From Marinomonas alcarazii (GTDB taxonomy: Bacteria; Pseudomonadota; Gammaproteobacteria; Pseudomonadales; Marinomonadaceae), in NCBI RefSeq assembly GCF_003208215.1, contig NZ_QKLW01000006.1, forward strand, positions 62,001 through 126,000: a DNA stretch of 64,000 nt, read 5' to 3'. The notes under the pieces were generated by a model that ran no database searches, was not told the DNA's origin, and saw only the letters and a program-made list of their open reading frames with translations. The position numbers were made by a program, and so were the translations under genes. The stretch's first letter is position 1; the number at the start of each line of letters is the position of its first letter. Of this stretch, positions 35,510-43,608 are shown piece after piece.

Positions 35510-38401
35510 ATGACATACCGCTTGATTAAGCTAGATAGCTTAATGGCAATGGATTTTACGTACGTTGAAGGTCTCGACTTAGCGCACATTGATGAACGTG
35601 AGTTGCAGCCTGCTCTCCCAAAAGGCTGGAGCAACGCCACACTGATCGATAAGGTCCAGTCTGGTGAATACGCTCTGCTGACCGACCGTCCCGCCAAACC
35701 GTTACTGATTCAAGAGCGTCAGAAATTTGGTGCTATTGAGTGGCAAATTAACCCAGACACAAAAGACACTCTGCCAGCGGGATTATTAGGCGCGGTAACG
35801 CAACGCCTCAGCATGATGGGGCAAGGGTCAGGATCTTCCGAAGCCAATAACCGAGGCAACCTGCACCCTACTATCGAACCTGATTACACTCCAGAGCCCG
35901 TCATTCGCGCACGGGATCCTTCACACGAGTCCACCGAGCCTGTTGCCGAATACAATCTGGAAATTGCTTTTTCCAAGAACAAGCCCAAACATCCTGTTGA
36001 GCTCAGTATGACGCTCTACGACACTAAGAACAAAATGGCGAAAGGAGATTGGCAAGCCACCCCAACCCAATACGGCACCCGATACGCCATCACCACCACA
36101 AATAAAAAGCCTCATCATTTGCAGATCCAAGCGGTTCATCGGGCTATGGGGATCTCACGCAAAAACGTGACCTTAGTGCCCATTGGCTCAGGTAAAATCG
36201 GTGACGCCTTTATTCCAGTCATGCCGCAAGTCCAATTTGGTGAGCGTTTGGCCTTTGGCACCGCGGGTTATGTGTACCATTTCAAAGGCACCGAACTGGT
36301 TCAAAAATACCAATGGTTGGACGATGGCACTTTAACGCCTTTGCCGGATAACAAGAACACAGACGCCTTTCGTCATGCCAGTCTCTATCTACTCATCCAT
36401 TGGAAAATCGCGGGTCAGGTCGTGACCGATCAGCACCTGTTGTATCGAAGCGAATCCTTAACGCATGACGAATTGAACACTATTTCCACCGAATGGCTAG
36501 ACGATCACGCGGTAAAGCTGGACCCCGAGGCCATTTTGGCCGTTTCCGATGCCTCCGAATTACCACGAGACGCTTACCAAAAAGCCGCCCCTAAAAGTAA
36601 CCTGACTTATCATACCGTGGTAGAAAATCCTGCTACTCAGCAGCGTGAAACTTGGCCTGAAATCGCCAGCCAATACGGTTTGTCCGCCAAAGCACTATTT
36701 GAGCAGAACCCCAGTTACGATGCTAACCCCAGCGCGCTCAAAGTGGGAGACGTACTGAGCATTATCCAAAAAGAAGCCGAAGCACCGGTCGAGTTCGAGC
36801 GTTTTGAAACGCCGCCCGAAGCTCCTAGCACATACAACAGCGCACAAAACAGTCATTACGTCAGTGACAAAAAACGCTTCACCCTTGCCTATGGTGCGCC
36901 GCTTCTGCCCCTAGAGTCCCGTAAAGTCAAAAAAGGCTTGCCCTTGGTCAACGTCAAACCCGAGCGCATTTTGCGCATTGGTGTTTTCTTTGATGGCACA
37001 GGGCAAAACAACAAAAATGATGCCTACAAAGAAGACAAGGGCGATAAATCCCGCAGTAACATCGCGCGATTGTTCGAAGCTTACCCACAAGAACTAGGAA
37101 AGTCAGCGGCTATTTATGTCTCGGGTGTCGGCTCCGTGGATGGGGCATGGCAAACACCCCAGATGATCGATGAGGGCAAAGACGAAAGCAAACTGTCTGG
37201 TGCCACGGGTCTTTATGATGACAATGGTGCCTTTCAGAAATGGCAGACACTATTAAAATCTCTACGCGATATTATTATTGAACAGCTTCAAGAAGGTCTT
37301 TATGACGAAGTGACCCATCTTGCTTTTGATGTCTTCGGGTTTAGCCGTGGCGCAGCGTTAGCACGGCACTTCGTCAATGCCTTGAAAATGGGCTTGCCAG
37401 ACTACACCCAACCCCGTTCAGGTAGAGATACCAGACACCATGCCCCGAATTTATTGGGCACCACGGAAGGCGATCAATACAACCCATTCGAGGGCTACCA
37501 AGCGGACAGCCAACGCAGCGCCAGTGTGCGCTTTTTGGGGTTATTTGATACGGTGGGTTCCTTCTATATGCCGGGCAATGACGATAATGGCGTGTTTAAC
37601 CTGCATGTCAACTCGGCGGATGTGGGTCATGCCTTGCAGATCTGTGCACACCATGAATACCGCACCAACTTCCCGCTTTCCTCCTTAAAAACCCGTGGGC
37701 AACTCGCCCCCAACTTTTATGAAGAAGTTTTCCCCGGGGCGCACACGGATGTGGGCGGTGGTTATCCTTTTGTTCAACAATATGACAAAACCAATTTACC
37801 TGAGCGTTATGGAATCCCTACGAACAATACCTATAATCGTGAATTGGTTAAAGCCTTATCGTTAGAGTATCGTCGCGAACAATACAACTATCGTGGTGGT
37901 ATTAGCGACTTTACCGAGATGTTGCATCGTGAACAAGCGAGCCAGCAACTTGAATGGAATGAGGCATGCCAAGCCCAATACGGACAGAAAGGGCTGGTCG
38001 CCCTCGAGCATAACACCTTGTATTTTTATCGATTGCAACCCATCGATGCCAGCCTTGCCGGATTGGCTCAAGAGCGGATGAAGCAACAGGCAGAACGATT
38101 TGGGGTGGAATGGATAAAATCACGTTATAACACGTCAATAGATTATGAGAATAATCTTGCCCAAAAAGCATTATGGGGTAAATTGGAGGCTCTGCCTTTA
38201 GGGAAAATTTCTCCTCAAGATTGGCAGACAGAAGTCCCCAATAACTGCATTCATCGTTCTCATGATAGTGTGATTAACCCCGGTTGCAGTGAACCACTCG
38301 ATAGTCAAGTAAACGGCATTGCTAACCTAGAGGCCTTTAAACGCTACCAGCCGAATGCCCCATTGAACACACCAACAAGAGAAATCTATGACAATGAATA
38401 A
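35510..38401 (+). CDS. Large Tle1/DUF2235-type lipase, putative type VI secretion effector with LysM-like segment
   Basis: 963 residues, starting at ATG 35510 with ACAAGGA upstream. The C-terminal half is a DUF2235 / T6SS phospholipase Tle1-like alpha/beta hydrolase: ILRIGVFFDGTGQNNKND (about residue 487), nucleophile elbow DVFGFSRGAALARHF (GxSxG, Ser about 612), aspartate in LGLFDTVGSF (about 680) and histidine in PGAHTDVGGGYP (about 745). A LysM-like segment lies at about 363-422 (TWPEIASQYGLSAKALFEQNP and LKVGDVLSIIQ). The N-terminal about 350 residues are not recognised and may be a loading or delivery part. No signal peptide. Two lipoprotein genes overlap its 3' end, as expected for immunity. 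No T6SS structural, VgrG or PAAR gene is in the window, so the secretion route is inferred. Confidence 0.8.
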   Translation: MTYRLIKLDSLMAMDFTYVEGLDLAHIDERELQPALPKGWSNATLIDKVQSGEYALLTDRPAKPLLIQERQKFGAIEWQINPDTKDTLPAGLLGAVTQRLSMMGQGSGSSEANNRGNLHPTIEPDYTPEPVIRARDPSHESTEPVAEYNLEIAFSKNKPKHPVELSMTLYDTKNKMAKGDWQATPTQYGTRYAITTTNKKPHHLQIQAVHRAMGISRKNVTLVPIGSGKIGDAFIPVMPQVQFGERLAFGTAGYVYHFKGTELVQKYQWLDDGTLTPLPDNKNTDAFRHASLYLLIHWKIAGQVVTDQHLLYRSESLTHDELNTISTEWLDDHAVKLDPEAILAVSDASELPRDAYQKAAPKSNLTYHTVVENPATQQRETWPEIASQYGLSAKALFEQNPSYDANPSALKVGDVLSIIQKEAEAPVEFERFETPPEAPSTYNSAQNSHYVSDKKRFTLAYGAPLLPLESRKVKKGLPLVNVKPERILRIGVFFDGTGQNNKNDAYKEDKGDKSRSNIARLFEAYPQELGKSAAIYVSGVGSVDGAWQTPQMIDEGKDESKLSGATGLYDDNGAFQKWQTLLKSLRDIIIEQLQEGLYDEVTHLAFDVFGFSRGAALARHFVNALKMGLPDYTQPRSGRDTRHHAPNLLGTTEGDQYNPFEGYQADSQRSASVRFLGLFDTVGSFYMPGNDDNGVFNLHVNSADVGHALQICAHHEYRTNFPLSSLKTRGQLAPNFYEEVFPGAHTDVGGGYPFVQQYDKTNLPERYGIPTNNTYNRELVKALSLEYRREQYNYRGGISDFTEMLHREQASQQLEWNEACQAQYGQKGLVALEHNTLYFYRLQPIDASLAGLAQERMKQQAERFGVEWIKSRYNTSIDYENNLAQKALWGKLEALPLGKISPQDWQTEVPNNCIHRSHDSVINPGCSEPLDSQVNGIANLEAFKRYQPNAPLNTPTREIYDNE

Positions 38402-38975
38402 GTTATTCACCATCTTAATCACCGTATTCATGCTCACAGGGTGTGAAGAGAAACCTTTTTATGTCGCCAGTATTGGCAATGCAGGCAGTCTGGATGGTCC
38501 TTATTATTTAGTTTCTATTTCTGTAAGCGATGTATTAGGCGGCGGCGGCGGCTTTGGTTATGGCGCGGTGAATGGTTATCCGGGGAAAAGTGCCGACATC
38601 GGTCGTATGGGTGTGCCAAAGCACATAGAAGGCTTTTGGGTAAAGGGCTGGAACAAAGAAGAAGCCTATTACCGTATTTCCGCCGACATCGACAGTGAAT
38701 TGGCGGAGAAAAAGATTCGGACATTGAGGAATTATTACCAAGAGTACAAACGTGATATGGGGGTAATGCAAGTTGAGGTTGAAGAAGAACGAATTCGTAT
38801 TTTTTATACATTAAAGTGCTTCTCCAGAGTTGATAACTGTAGTGTAAAAGAGAATGCTGACCCTAATGGTTGGGTGGTTTATTCACCTAATAATACAACA
38901 CATGTAGTCGTCCTGTTCGACGGTAAGGGCGAAATGTCCCTAACCCGGTTTCCAGATTCGCCGTATGAAAATTAA
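38388..38975 (+). CDS. Putative immunity lipoprotein, copy A
   Basis: 195 residues with a lipoprotein signal peptide (FTILITVFMLTGCEEK, lipid-modified Cys 19). Glu at +2 predicts outer-membrane sorting, so the protein would face the periplasm, where a Tle-type lipase acts. The remainder is glycine-rich (VLGGGGGFGYGAV), then a mixed region ending CFSRVDNCSVKENADPNGWVVYSP. I do not place it firmly in a family; DUF3304-like immunity proteins are a possibility. ATG 38388 overlaps the effector gene by 14 bases, so effector and lipoprotein are co-expressed. Confidence 0.75.
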   Translation: MTMNKLFTILITVFMLTGCEEKPFYVASIGNAGSLDGPYYLVSISVSDVLGGGGGFGYGAVNGYPGKSADIGRMGVPKHIEGFWVKGWNKEEAYYRISADIDSELAEKKIRTLRNYYQEYKRDMGVMQVEVEEERIRIFYTLKCFSRVDNCSVKENADPNGWVVYSPNNTTHVVVLFDGKGEMSLTRFPDSPYEN

Positions 38976-39558
38976 GCTGCTCTTAATCTTCGCCATTTTA
39001 TTTATGCTCACAGGGTGTGAAGAGAAACCTTTTTATGTTGCCAGTATTGGCAATGGCGGTAGTTTAGATGGCCCATATGTTCTAGGACCGATTGGTGTTG
39101 CTGATGTATTAGGTGGTGGTGGCGGCTTTGGTTATGGTGCGGTTGATGGTTATCCTGGAAAAAGTGCCGACATTGGCCGTATGGGAGTGCCTAAACATAT
39201 TGAAGGCTATTGGGCGAAACAAAATCCAAATGCACGTGGCTATGTTGCCTTTTACCGTATTTCCGTCGACATCGACAGCGAATTGGCTGAGAAAAAGATT
39301 CGGACTCTTAGGAATTATTACCAAGAGTATAAGCGTGATATGGGCGTTATGCAGGTCGAAGTCGAGAAAGAACGGATTCGTGTTTTTTATACATTGAAAT
39401 GCTTCTCTAGAGTAAATAACTGTAGTGTAAAAGAAAATGCTGATCCTAATGGTTGGGTTGTTTATTCGCCTAATAAGACGACCCATGTTGTCGTATTGTT
39501 CGACGGCAAAGGCGAGATGTCACTGACCCCGTTTCCAGATTCGCCTTATGAAAATTAA
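38965..39558 (+). CDS. Putative immunity lipoprotein, copy B (tandem duplicate)
   Basis: 197 residues, nearly the same as copy A from the lipobox LTGCEEKPFYVASIGN to the C-terminus DSPYEN. Differences cluster in two patches: after GPY (LGPIGVADV versus LVSISVSDV) and at YWAKQNPNARGYVAFYRIS versus FWVKGWNKEEAYYRIS. ATG 38965 overlaps the end of copy A by 11 bases. The patchy divergence suggests the two neutralise different effector variants. Predicted outer-membrane lipoprotein facing the periplasm. Confidence 0.75.
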   Translation: MKIKLLLIFAILFMLTGCEEKPFYVASIGNGGSLDGPYVLGPIGVADVLGGGGGFGYGAVDGYPGKSADIGRMGVPKHIEGYWAKQNPNARGYVAFYRISVDIDSELAEKKIRTLRNYYQEYKRDMGVMQVEVEKERIRVFYTLKCFSRVNNCSVKENADPNGWVVYSPNKTTHVVVLFDGKGEMSLTPFPDSPYEN

Positions 39559-39569
39559 GCTGTTTTAAT
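39549..39569 (+). pseudogene. Vestigial start of a third lipoprotein copy
   Basis: The join of copies A and B (ATGAAAATTAAGCTG at 38965) recurs at the end of copy B (39549) in the same overlapping position, but here it reads MKIKLF and stops at 39567-39569. It looks like the left boundary of a lost or incomplete third repeat unit. Confidence 0.6.
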
Positions 39570-39574
39570 ATGTC

Positions 39575-40156
39575 CTATTTTAATCCGCTGTTAAGTCGGT
39601 TGACGATGCGTTCTTGGGCGCGTTTCAAAAAGTCGCTTTGTAGTGGTTTGTCAAAGGAGCGTGCAATGGCGACAGTTCCCACTAACGAGACGACTGTCTC
39701 TTCTGCCAGCGCTTCGGCTTCTTGGCTACCACGTTTTTTCAGAATTCCTGCAAGACGGTCAACCAGACTATCAAAACAAGTTTGGTAGGCTTGGCGAACT
39801 TTTTCTTCTTTGTGCGCGGCATCGGTGACTAAAAACTCCAATGGCGATGGATGTTCTTTGTCGCTGCGACTCCAGCTTAGATAACGAGTAACCAATGCTT
39901 TTAAATGCGTTTCATTGTTTTCGGTTTGCTTGTCATGTCGCGCCCAGAAACCATTAGAGGTAGCGAACTGCATGGCCGCTTCGTACAGACTGCTTTTACC
40001 GGAAAAATGCGCATAAAACGCACCGTGCGTCATGTTGGCTTTCTTCATGATTTGAGTAAGCGTGACGCGATCAAAGCCGTTCGAGCAAAATAGTTTTGCC
40101 GCGGCTTGTAATATTCGTTGTCTAGTTTGTTCTTTGTGTCTTGGTGTGTAAGACAT
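39575..40156 (-). CDS. TetR-family transcriptional regulator
   Basis: 193 residues. HTH: RQRILQAAAKLFCSNGFDRVTLTQIMKKANMTHGAFYAHFSGKSSLYEAAM (about 12-62), the AcrR/TetR type with C-terminal domain resembling TetR_C regulators of the YcdC/NemR style. AGGAGG precedes ATG 40156. Divergent from the fabF paralogue by 141 bases, which suggests it controls that gene. Confidence 0.88.
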   Translation of the reverse strand: MSYTPRHKEQTRQRILQAAAKLFCSNGFDRVTLTQIMKKANMTHGAFYAHFSGKSSLYEAAMQFATSNGFWARHDKQTENNETHLKALVTRYLSWSRSDKEHPSPLEFLVTDAAHKEEKVRQAYQTCFDSLVDRLAGILKKRGSQEAEALAEETVVSLVGTVAIARSFDKPLQSDFLKRAQERIVNRLNSGLK

Positions 40157-40297
40157 AGTTAAAACCTCCTAGGTGAGCTCCTGTAGATCCTATTGAGACT
40201 CCCAGTATAAATCGGAATCTAAATATTATCTTGATCATATATAGACTCACTCTAGCATGGTGACTTTCTTTCTGCTGAAACTTAAGAGGGTTATCTC

Positions 40298-41566
40298 ATG
40301 TCGCTTAAAGAACGTATTGTTATTACAGGTATGGGGCTGGTGTCGCCACTTGGTTTAGGCGTGGCTTCTGTCTGGGATCGCTTGGTTCGCGGTGAATCCG
40401 GTATTCGCTTGTTGCCGACAACCTTGTCGGAAGGGCTAAACACTCATATTGCCGGACAAGTGCCAAGTCATACGGAACAGGTGAATGGCTTGAATGAATC
40501 GGACTATCTGTCACCTAAAGATCGTAAACGTGTCGATCTGTTTACATTATTTGCTCTGGTTGCGGCCGAAGAAGCATTAACCCAAGCCAATTGGCGACCA
40601 ACGACGGCTGAAGACCAAGAAGCCACCGCCACCATCATTGCGACGGGGATTGGTGGCTTGCCGACGATCACTCAAGCGCACACAACGTTAATGGAGCAAG
40701 GCGCTCGACGTTTGTCGCCTTTTACGGTTCCTGCTTTTCTTGCCAATCTTGCGGCGGGTAATGTTTCGATTAAATATGGTTTCAAAGGACCGATTGGCAC
40801 GCCAGTGACCGCTTGTGCGGCAGGCGTACAGGCGATTGGCGATGCTATGCGCCTGTTGCGTACTGGTGAAGCCAAAGTGGCTCTGGCGGGCGGTACAGAA
40901 GCCTGCATCGATCCCTTGTCTCTTGCTGGCTTTGGTGCCTTGAAGGCGCTTTCTACTCGCAATGATGATCCAGAAAAAGCTTCGCGACCTTTCGATAAAG
41001 ACCGTGAAGGTTTTGTGATGGGCGAAGGTTCTGGCCTTGTTGTGCTTGAAACCCTTGAACATGCCTTAGCACGAGGCGCGACACCATTGGCAGAGATCGT
41101 TGGCTATGGCACCAGTGGCGATGCTTATCACTTAACGTCTGGCCCAGAAGACGGCAACGGTGCAGCCCGTGCGATGCAAACGGCGCTCAAAATGGCTGGT
41201 ATTTCTGCGGATCAAATTGGCTATGTAAATGCGCATGCTACGTCGACGCCAGTGGGTGACCGTGGAGAGATTAATGCGTTACGTCGCGTGTTTGGCGAAA
41301 AAGTGACAGAGGTTGCGATTTCATCGACCAAATCCGCAACGGGTCATTTGCTCGGTGCTGCCGGTGGCGTGGAAACCATTTTCAGTGCTCAGGCATTAAT
41401 CACTGGCATTTTGCCTCCGACCTTAAACCTTGAAAATCCAGAAGACAGCATGGCGGATTTGGATCTTATCCCATTGGTTTCACGTGAAAAAAATGTCGAT
41501 TATGTTCTGTGTAACGGCTTTGGTTTTGGCGGTGTCAACGCTGCGATTATTTTGAAGCGCTATTAA
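40298..41566 (+). CDS. fabF: Beta-ketoacyl-ACP synthase II (FabF paralogue)
   Basis: 422-residue thiolase-fold condensing enzyme that elongates acyl-ACP with malonyl-ACP. The Cys-His-His triad is present: Cys in TPVTACAAGVQAIG, His in NAHATSTPVGD and His in KSATGHLLGAAGGVE. GFGFGGVNAAIILKRY ends the protein. It lies outside any fab cluster, is controlled probably by the divergent TetR protein, and is followed by a terminator, so it may be a second, conditional KAS II. The gene contains a parS-like palindrome at 41476-41491. Confidence 0.9.
   Translation: MSLKERIVITGMGLVSPLGLGVASVWDRLVRGESGIRLLPTTLSEGLNTHIAGQVPSHTEQVNGLNESDYLSPKDRKRVDLFTLFALVAAEEALTQANWRPTTAEDQEATATIIATGIGGLPTITQAHTTLMEQGARRLSPFTVPAFLANLAAGNVSIKYGFKGPIGTPVTACAAGVQAIGDAMRLLRTGEAKVALAGGTEACIDPLSLAGFGALKALSTRNDDPEKASRPFDKDREGFVMGEGSGLVVLETLEHALARGATPLAEIVGYGTSGDAYHLTSGPEDGNGAARAMQTALKMAGISADQIGYVNAHATSTPVGDRGEINALRRVFGEKVTEVAISSTKSATGHLLGAAGGVETIFSAQALITGILPPTLNLENPEDSMADLDLIPLVSREKNVDYVLCNGFGFGGVNAAIILKRY
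41476..41491. promoter_or_regulatory. parS-like site 4 (inside the fabF paralogue)
   Basis: GGTTTCACGTGAAAAA keeps the palindromic core GTTTCACGTGAAA (41477-41489), 14 of 16 to the parS consensus. Confidence 0.6.
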
Positions 41567-41586
41567 CTAATCGAGCAAACTTAAAC

Positions 41587-41624
41587 AAAAAAGGCGACTC
41601 ACAAATAGTTGAGTCGCCTTTTCA
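41587..41624. terminator. Bidirectional terminator between fabF and the TRAP permease gene
   Basis: AAGGCGACTC (41591-41600) pairs with GAGTCGCCTT (41611-41620), with A and T tracts outside the stem. Confidence 0.9.
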
Positions 41625-41655
41625 ATATCGTTGTTCTTCGTGTGTATTATTGGTT

Positions 41656-42978
41656 TTAGCCATCCATTAGTTGGCTAGGTAACCAAGTCACCAATTCTGG
41701 GAACATCATTACGATGATAAGAACCAGAAGTTTCAGTAATACAAATGGCGTAATGGATTTGTAGATATCCAACATGGTGATGCTTGGCGGTGCGATGCCT
41801 TTTAGGTAGAACAAGGCAAAACCATAAGGTGGCGTTTGTACAGCAATCTCAATGTTTAGAATCATCAAGATACCGAACCAAATAGGATCGTAACCCAGCG
41901 ATACAGCAATCGGTGTGAAGATAGGTGCACACATTAGGACGATGATAAATTCATCGATAATGAAGCCTAGCAACAGCATGATCAATTGGAACAACATGAT
42001 GACGACAATTGGAGGTAAGCCCAAGTCTTGGGTAAAGCCGGCTACCATGTTTTGCACGCCCATCAGTAAGTGGAAGTTACTGAAAACCGACGCGCCAACA
42101 ATAATCCACATTGCCACACTGACCAGCAACGCCGCTTGCATACCGGCTTTTTGCACCATGCGTGGTTTGAAGCGTTTAAAGAAAATCGCTAATACAATCG
42201 CCCCGACAACGCCTATCGCGCCGGACTCGGTCGGTGTCGCGATGCCCATGATGATACTGCCAAGTACCGCAACGATCAGCAGCAGAGATAATATGCCATC
42301 GCGAGCGGTGAGGAACTTCTCTTTTGGTGTAGGTTGAACTTCTGGCACCACATCCATAGGCGCGCGTTTAGGGTTCAACTTACAAGAAATCACTACGTAA
42401 GTGATTAACAAGACGATGGTGATCAGCGCAGGAATCAAGGCACCAATAAACATGCGCCCTACTGAGTTCTGTGTTGATGAAGCAAACATGATCATCGGGA
42501 TGCTGGGTGGAATCAAAATACCCAAGCCACCGCCAGCCATAATCACGCCAAGCGCTAGACGTTTGTCGTAGCCACGTTCCAACATAGGACGAAGTGCGAT
42601 ACTGCCAGACGTCATGATACCTGCGCCGATAATACCGACCATGGCACCGATCATAGAACACACGACAATCACACTGATGGCCAATGAACCACGTACTCGA
42701 CCAATTAACATTTGGCTGGCGTTGAACATGGCATCGCCAATGCCGGAGCGAGTCAGTAATTGCCCCATGTAAATATACAAAGGTATGGCTAGCAGGATGA
42801 AACTAAAATGTGTCGATTCAAGCGTAGTGGGAATAACGTTAAAGAGCGCATCGCCCCAAGTCATGTAACCTATGCCCATGGCGATACCACCAAGCGCTAA
42901 ACCAACAGGCGCACCCAAGGCAAACGACGCTATGATGCAGGCGAATAAAATGCCCGTTAATAATTCAATACTAATCAT
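41656..42978 (-). CDS. TRAP transporter large permease (DctM-like)
   Basis: 440 residues with about 12 or more hydrophobic segments, the Na+-coupled transport subunit of a tripartite ATP-independent transporter. DctM landmarks: PLYIYMGQLLTRSGIGDAMFNA, GAGIMTSGSIALRPMLERGYDKRLALGVIMAGGGLGILIPPSIPMIMFA and FGILMILNIEIAVQTPPYGFALFYLKG. Overlaps the small permease gene by 4 bases. The substrate is unknown; see its binding protein. Confidence 0.93.
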   Translation of the reverse strand: MISIELLTGILFACIIASFALGAPVGLALGGIAMGIGYMTWGDALFNVIPTTLESTHFSFILLAIPLYIYMGQLLTRSGIGDAMFNASQMLIGRVRGSLAISVIVVCSMIGAMVGIIGAGIMTSGSIALRPMLERGYDKRLALGVIMAGGGLGILIPPSIPMIMFASSTQNSVGRMFIGALIPALITIVLLITYVVISCKLNPKRAPMDVVPEVQPTPKEKFLTARDGILSLLLIVAVLGSIIMGIATPTESGAIGVVGAIVLAIFFKRFKPRMVQKAGMQAALLVSVAMWIIVGASVFSNFHLLMGVQNMVAGFTQDLGLPPIVVIMLFQLIMLLLGFIIDEFIIVLMCAPIFTPIAVSLGYDPIWFGILMILNIEIAVQTPPYGFALFYLKGIAPPSITMLDIYKSITPFVLLKLLVLIIVMMFPELVTWLPSQLMDG

Positions 42979-43529
42979 GGTGCCGTTTCCTCTTGCTCTG
43001 TCTGTGCTTTTGGCAATAAGGGTTTGCCAGTAATTGCTTGATGTAAGGAATCAATCCAGTCGCTGGAAAGTTGCAAAATTAGCAGCACGCTAGCGATTGC
43101 CATCATTAACCAGTAATGATGCATTTGAGGAGCCCATTCACTTTGGCGTCGGTAGTTAAACTCGAGCGCTTCTTCAAACTTACCTATGCTCATTTTGCAG
43201 ACGATGATCATGAAGAACATGGCGAGAGCGAATGAAAATAGGTTAAATATGCTTTTGGTTCGAGCAGAGACTTTGTTGTAAAGAATGTCGACATTAATGT
43301 GGGCGCGTTGCTGTTGGGCATAAGCACCGCCTAAAGCCGCAATATACCCAAAAATAAATAACGACGTGTCGTAAGCCCAAATGGTTGGACTGTCTAAGAT
43401 GTAACGAGAGAAAACCTCGAAAGCAACGACAAATGCTAATACTGGCATTAGGTAGGAAACGGAATTCCCAATGAACGCCACCAATGCGTGGACGCCTAGA
43501 CAATAGCGTCTAATCGCAGTCATTATCAT
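42975..43529 (-). CDS. TRAP transporter small permease (DctQ-like)
   Basis: 184 residues with four hydrophobic helices. The DctQ core is FEVFSRYILDSPTIWAYDTSLFIFGYIAALGGAYAQQQRAHINVDI. ATG 43529 is closest to the AGGT ribosome site; a second ATG 6 bases on is possible. It lies between the binding-protein gene and dctM. Confidence 0.9.
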   Translation of the reverse strand: MIMTAIRRYCLGVHALVAFIGNSVSYLMPVLAFVVAFEVFSRYILDSPTIWAYDTSLFIFGYIAALGGAYAQQQRAHINVDILYNKVSARTKSIFNLFSFALAMFFMIIVCKMSIGKFEEALEFNYRRQSEWAPQMHHYWLMMAIASVLLILQLSSDWIDSLHQAITGKPLLPKAQTEQEETAP

Positions 43530-43560
43530 TGTATTGTACCTGTAAGGATGGATCGGAAAA

Positions 43561-43591
43561 CTAAAACGGCCTTCATCAAGAAGGCCGTTTT
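43561..43591 (-). terminator. Attenuator hairpin between TRAP binding protein and small permease genes
   Basis: AAAACGGCCTTC (43563-43574) pairs with GAAGGCCGTTTT (43580-43591), a perfect 12-bp stem with T residues on both strands. It should limit read-through into the permease genes. Confidence 0.85.
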
Positions 43592-43608
43592 GGTCAGTGC
43601 TAGGTTAA

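Noticed and set aside
39549-39569. Third lipoprotein gene
   Set aside because: The start is repeated, but the frame stops after six codons and the following DNA is the TetR gene end.
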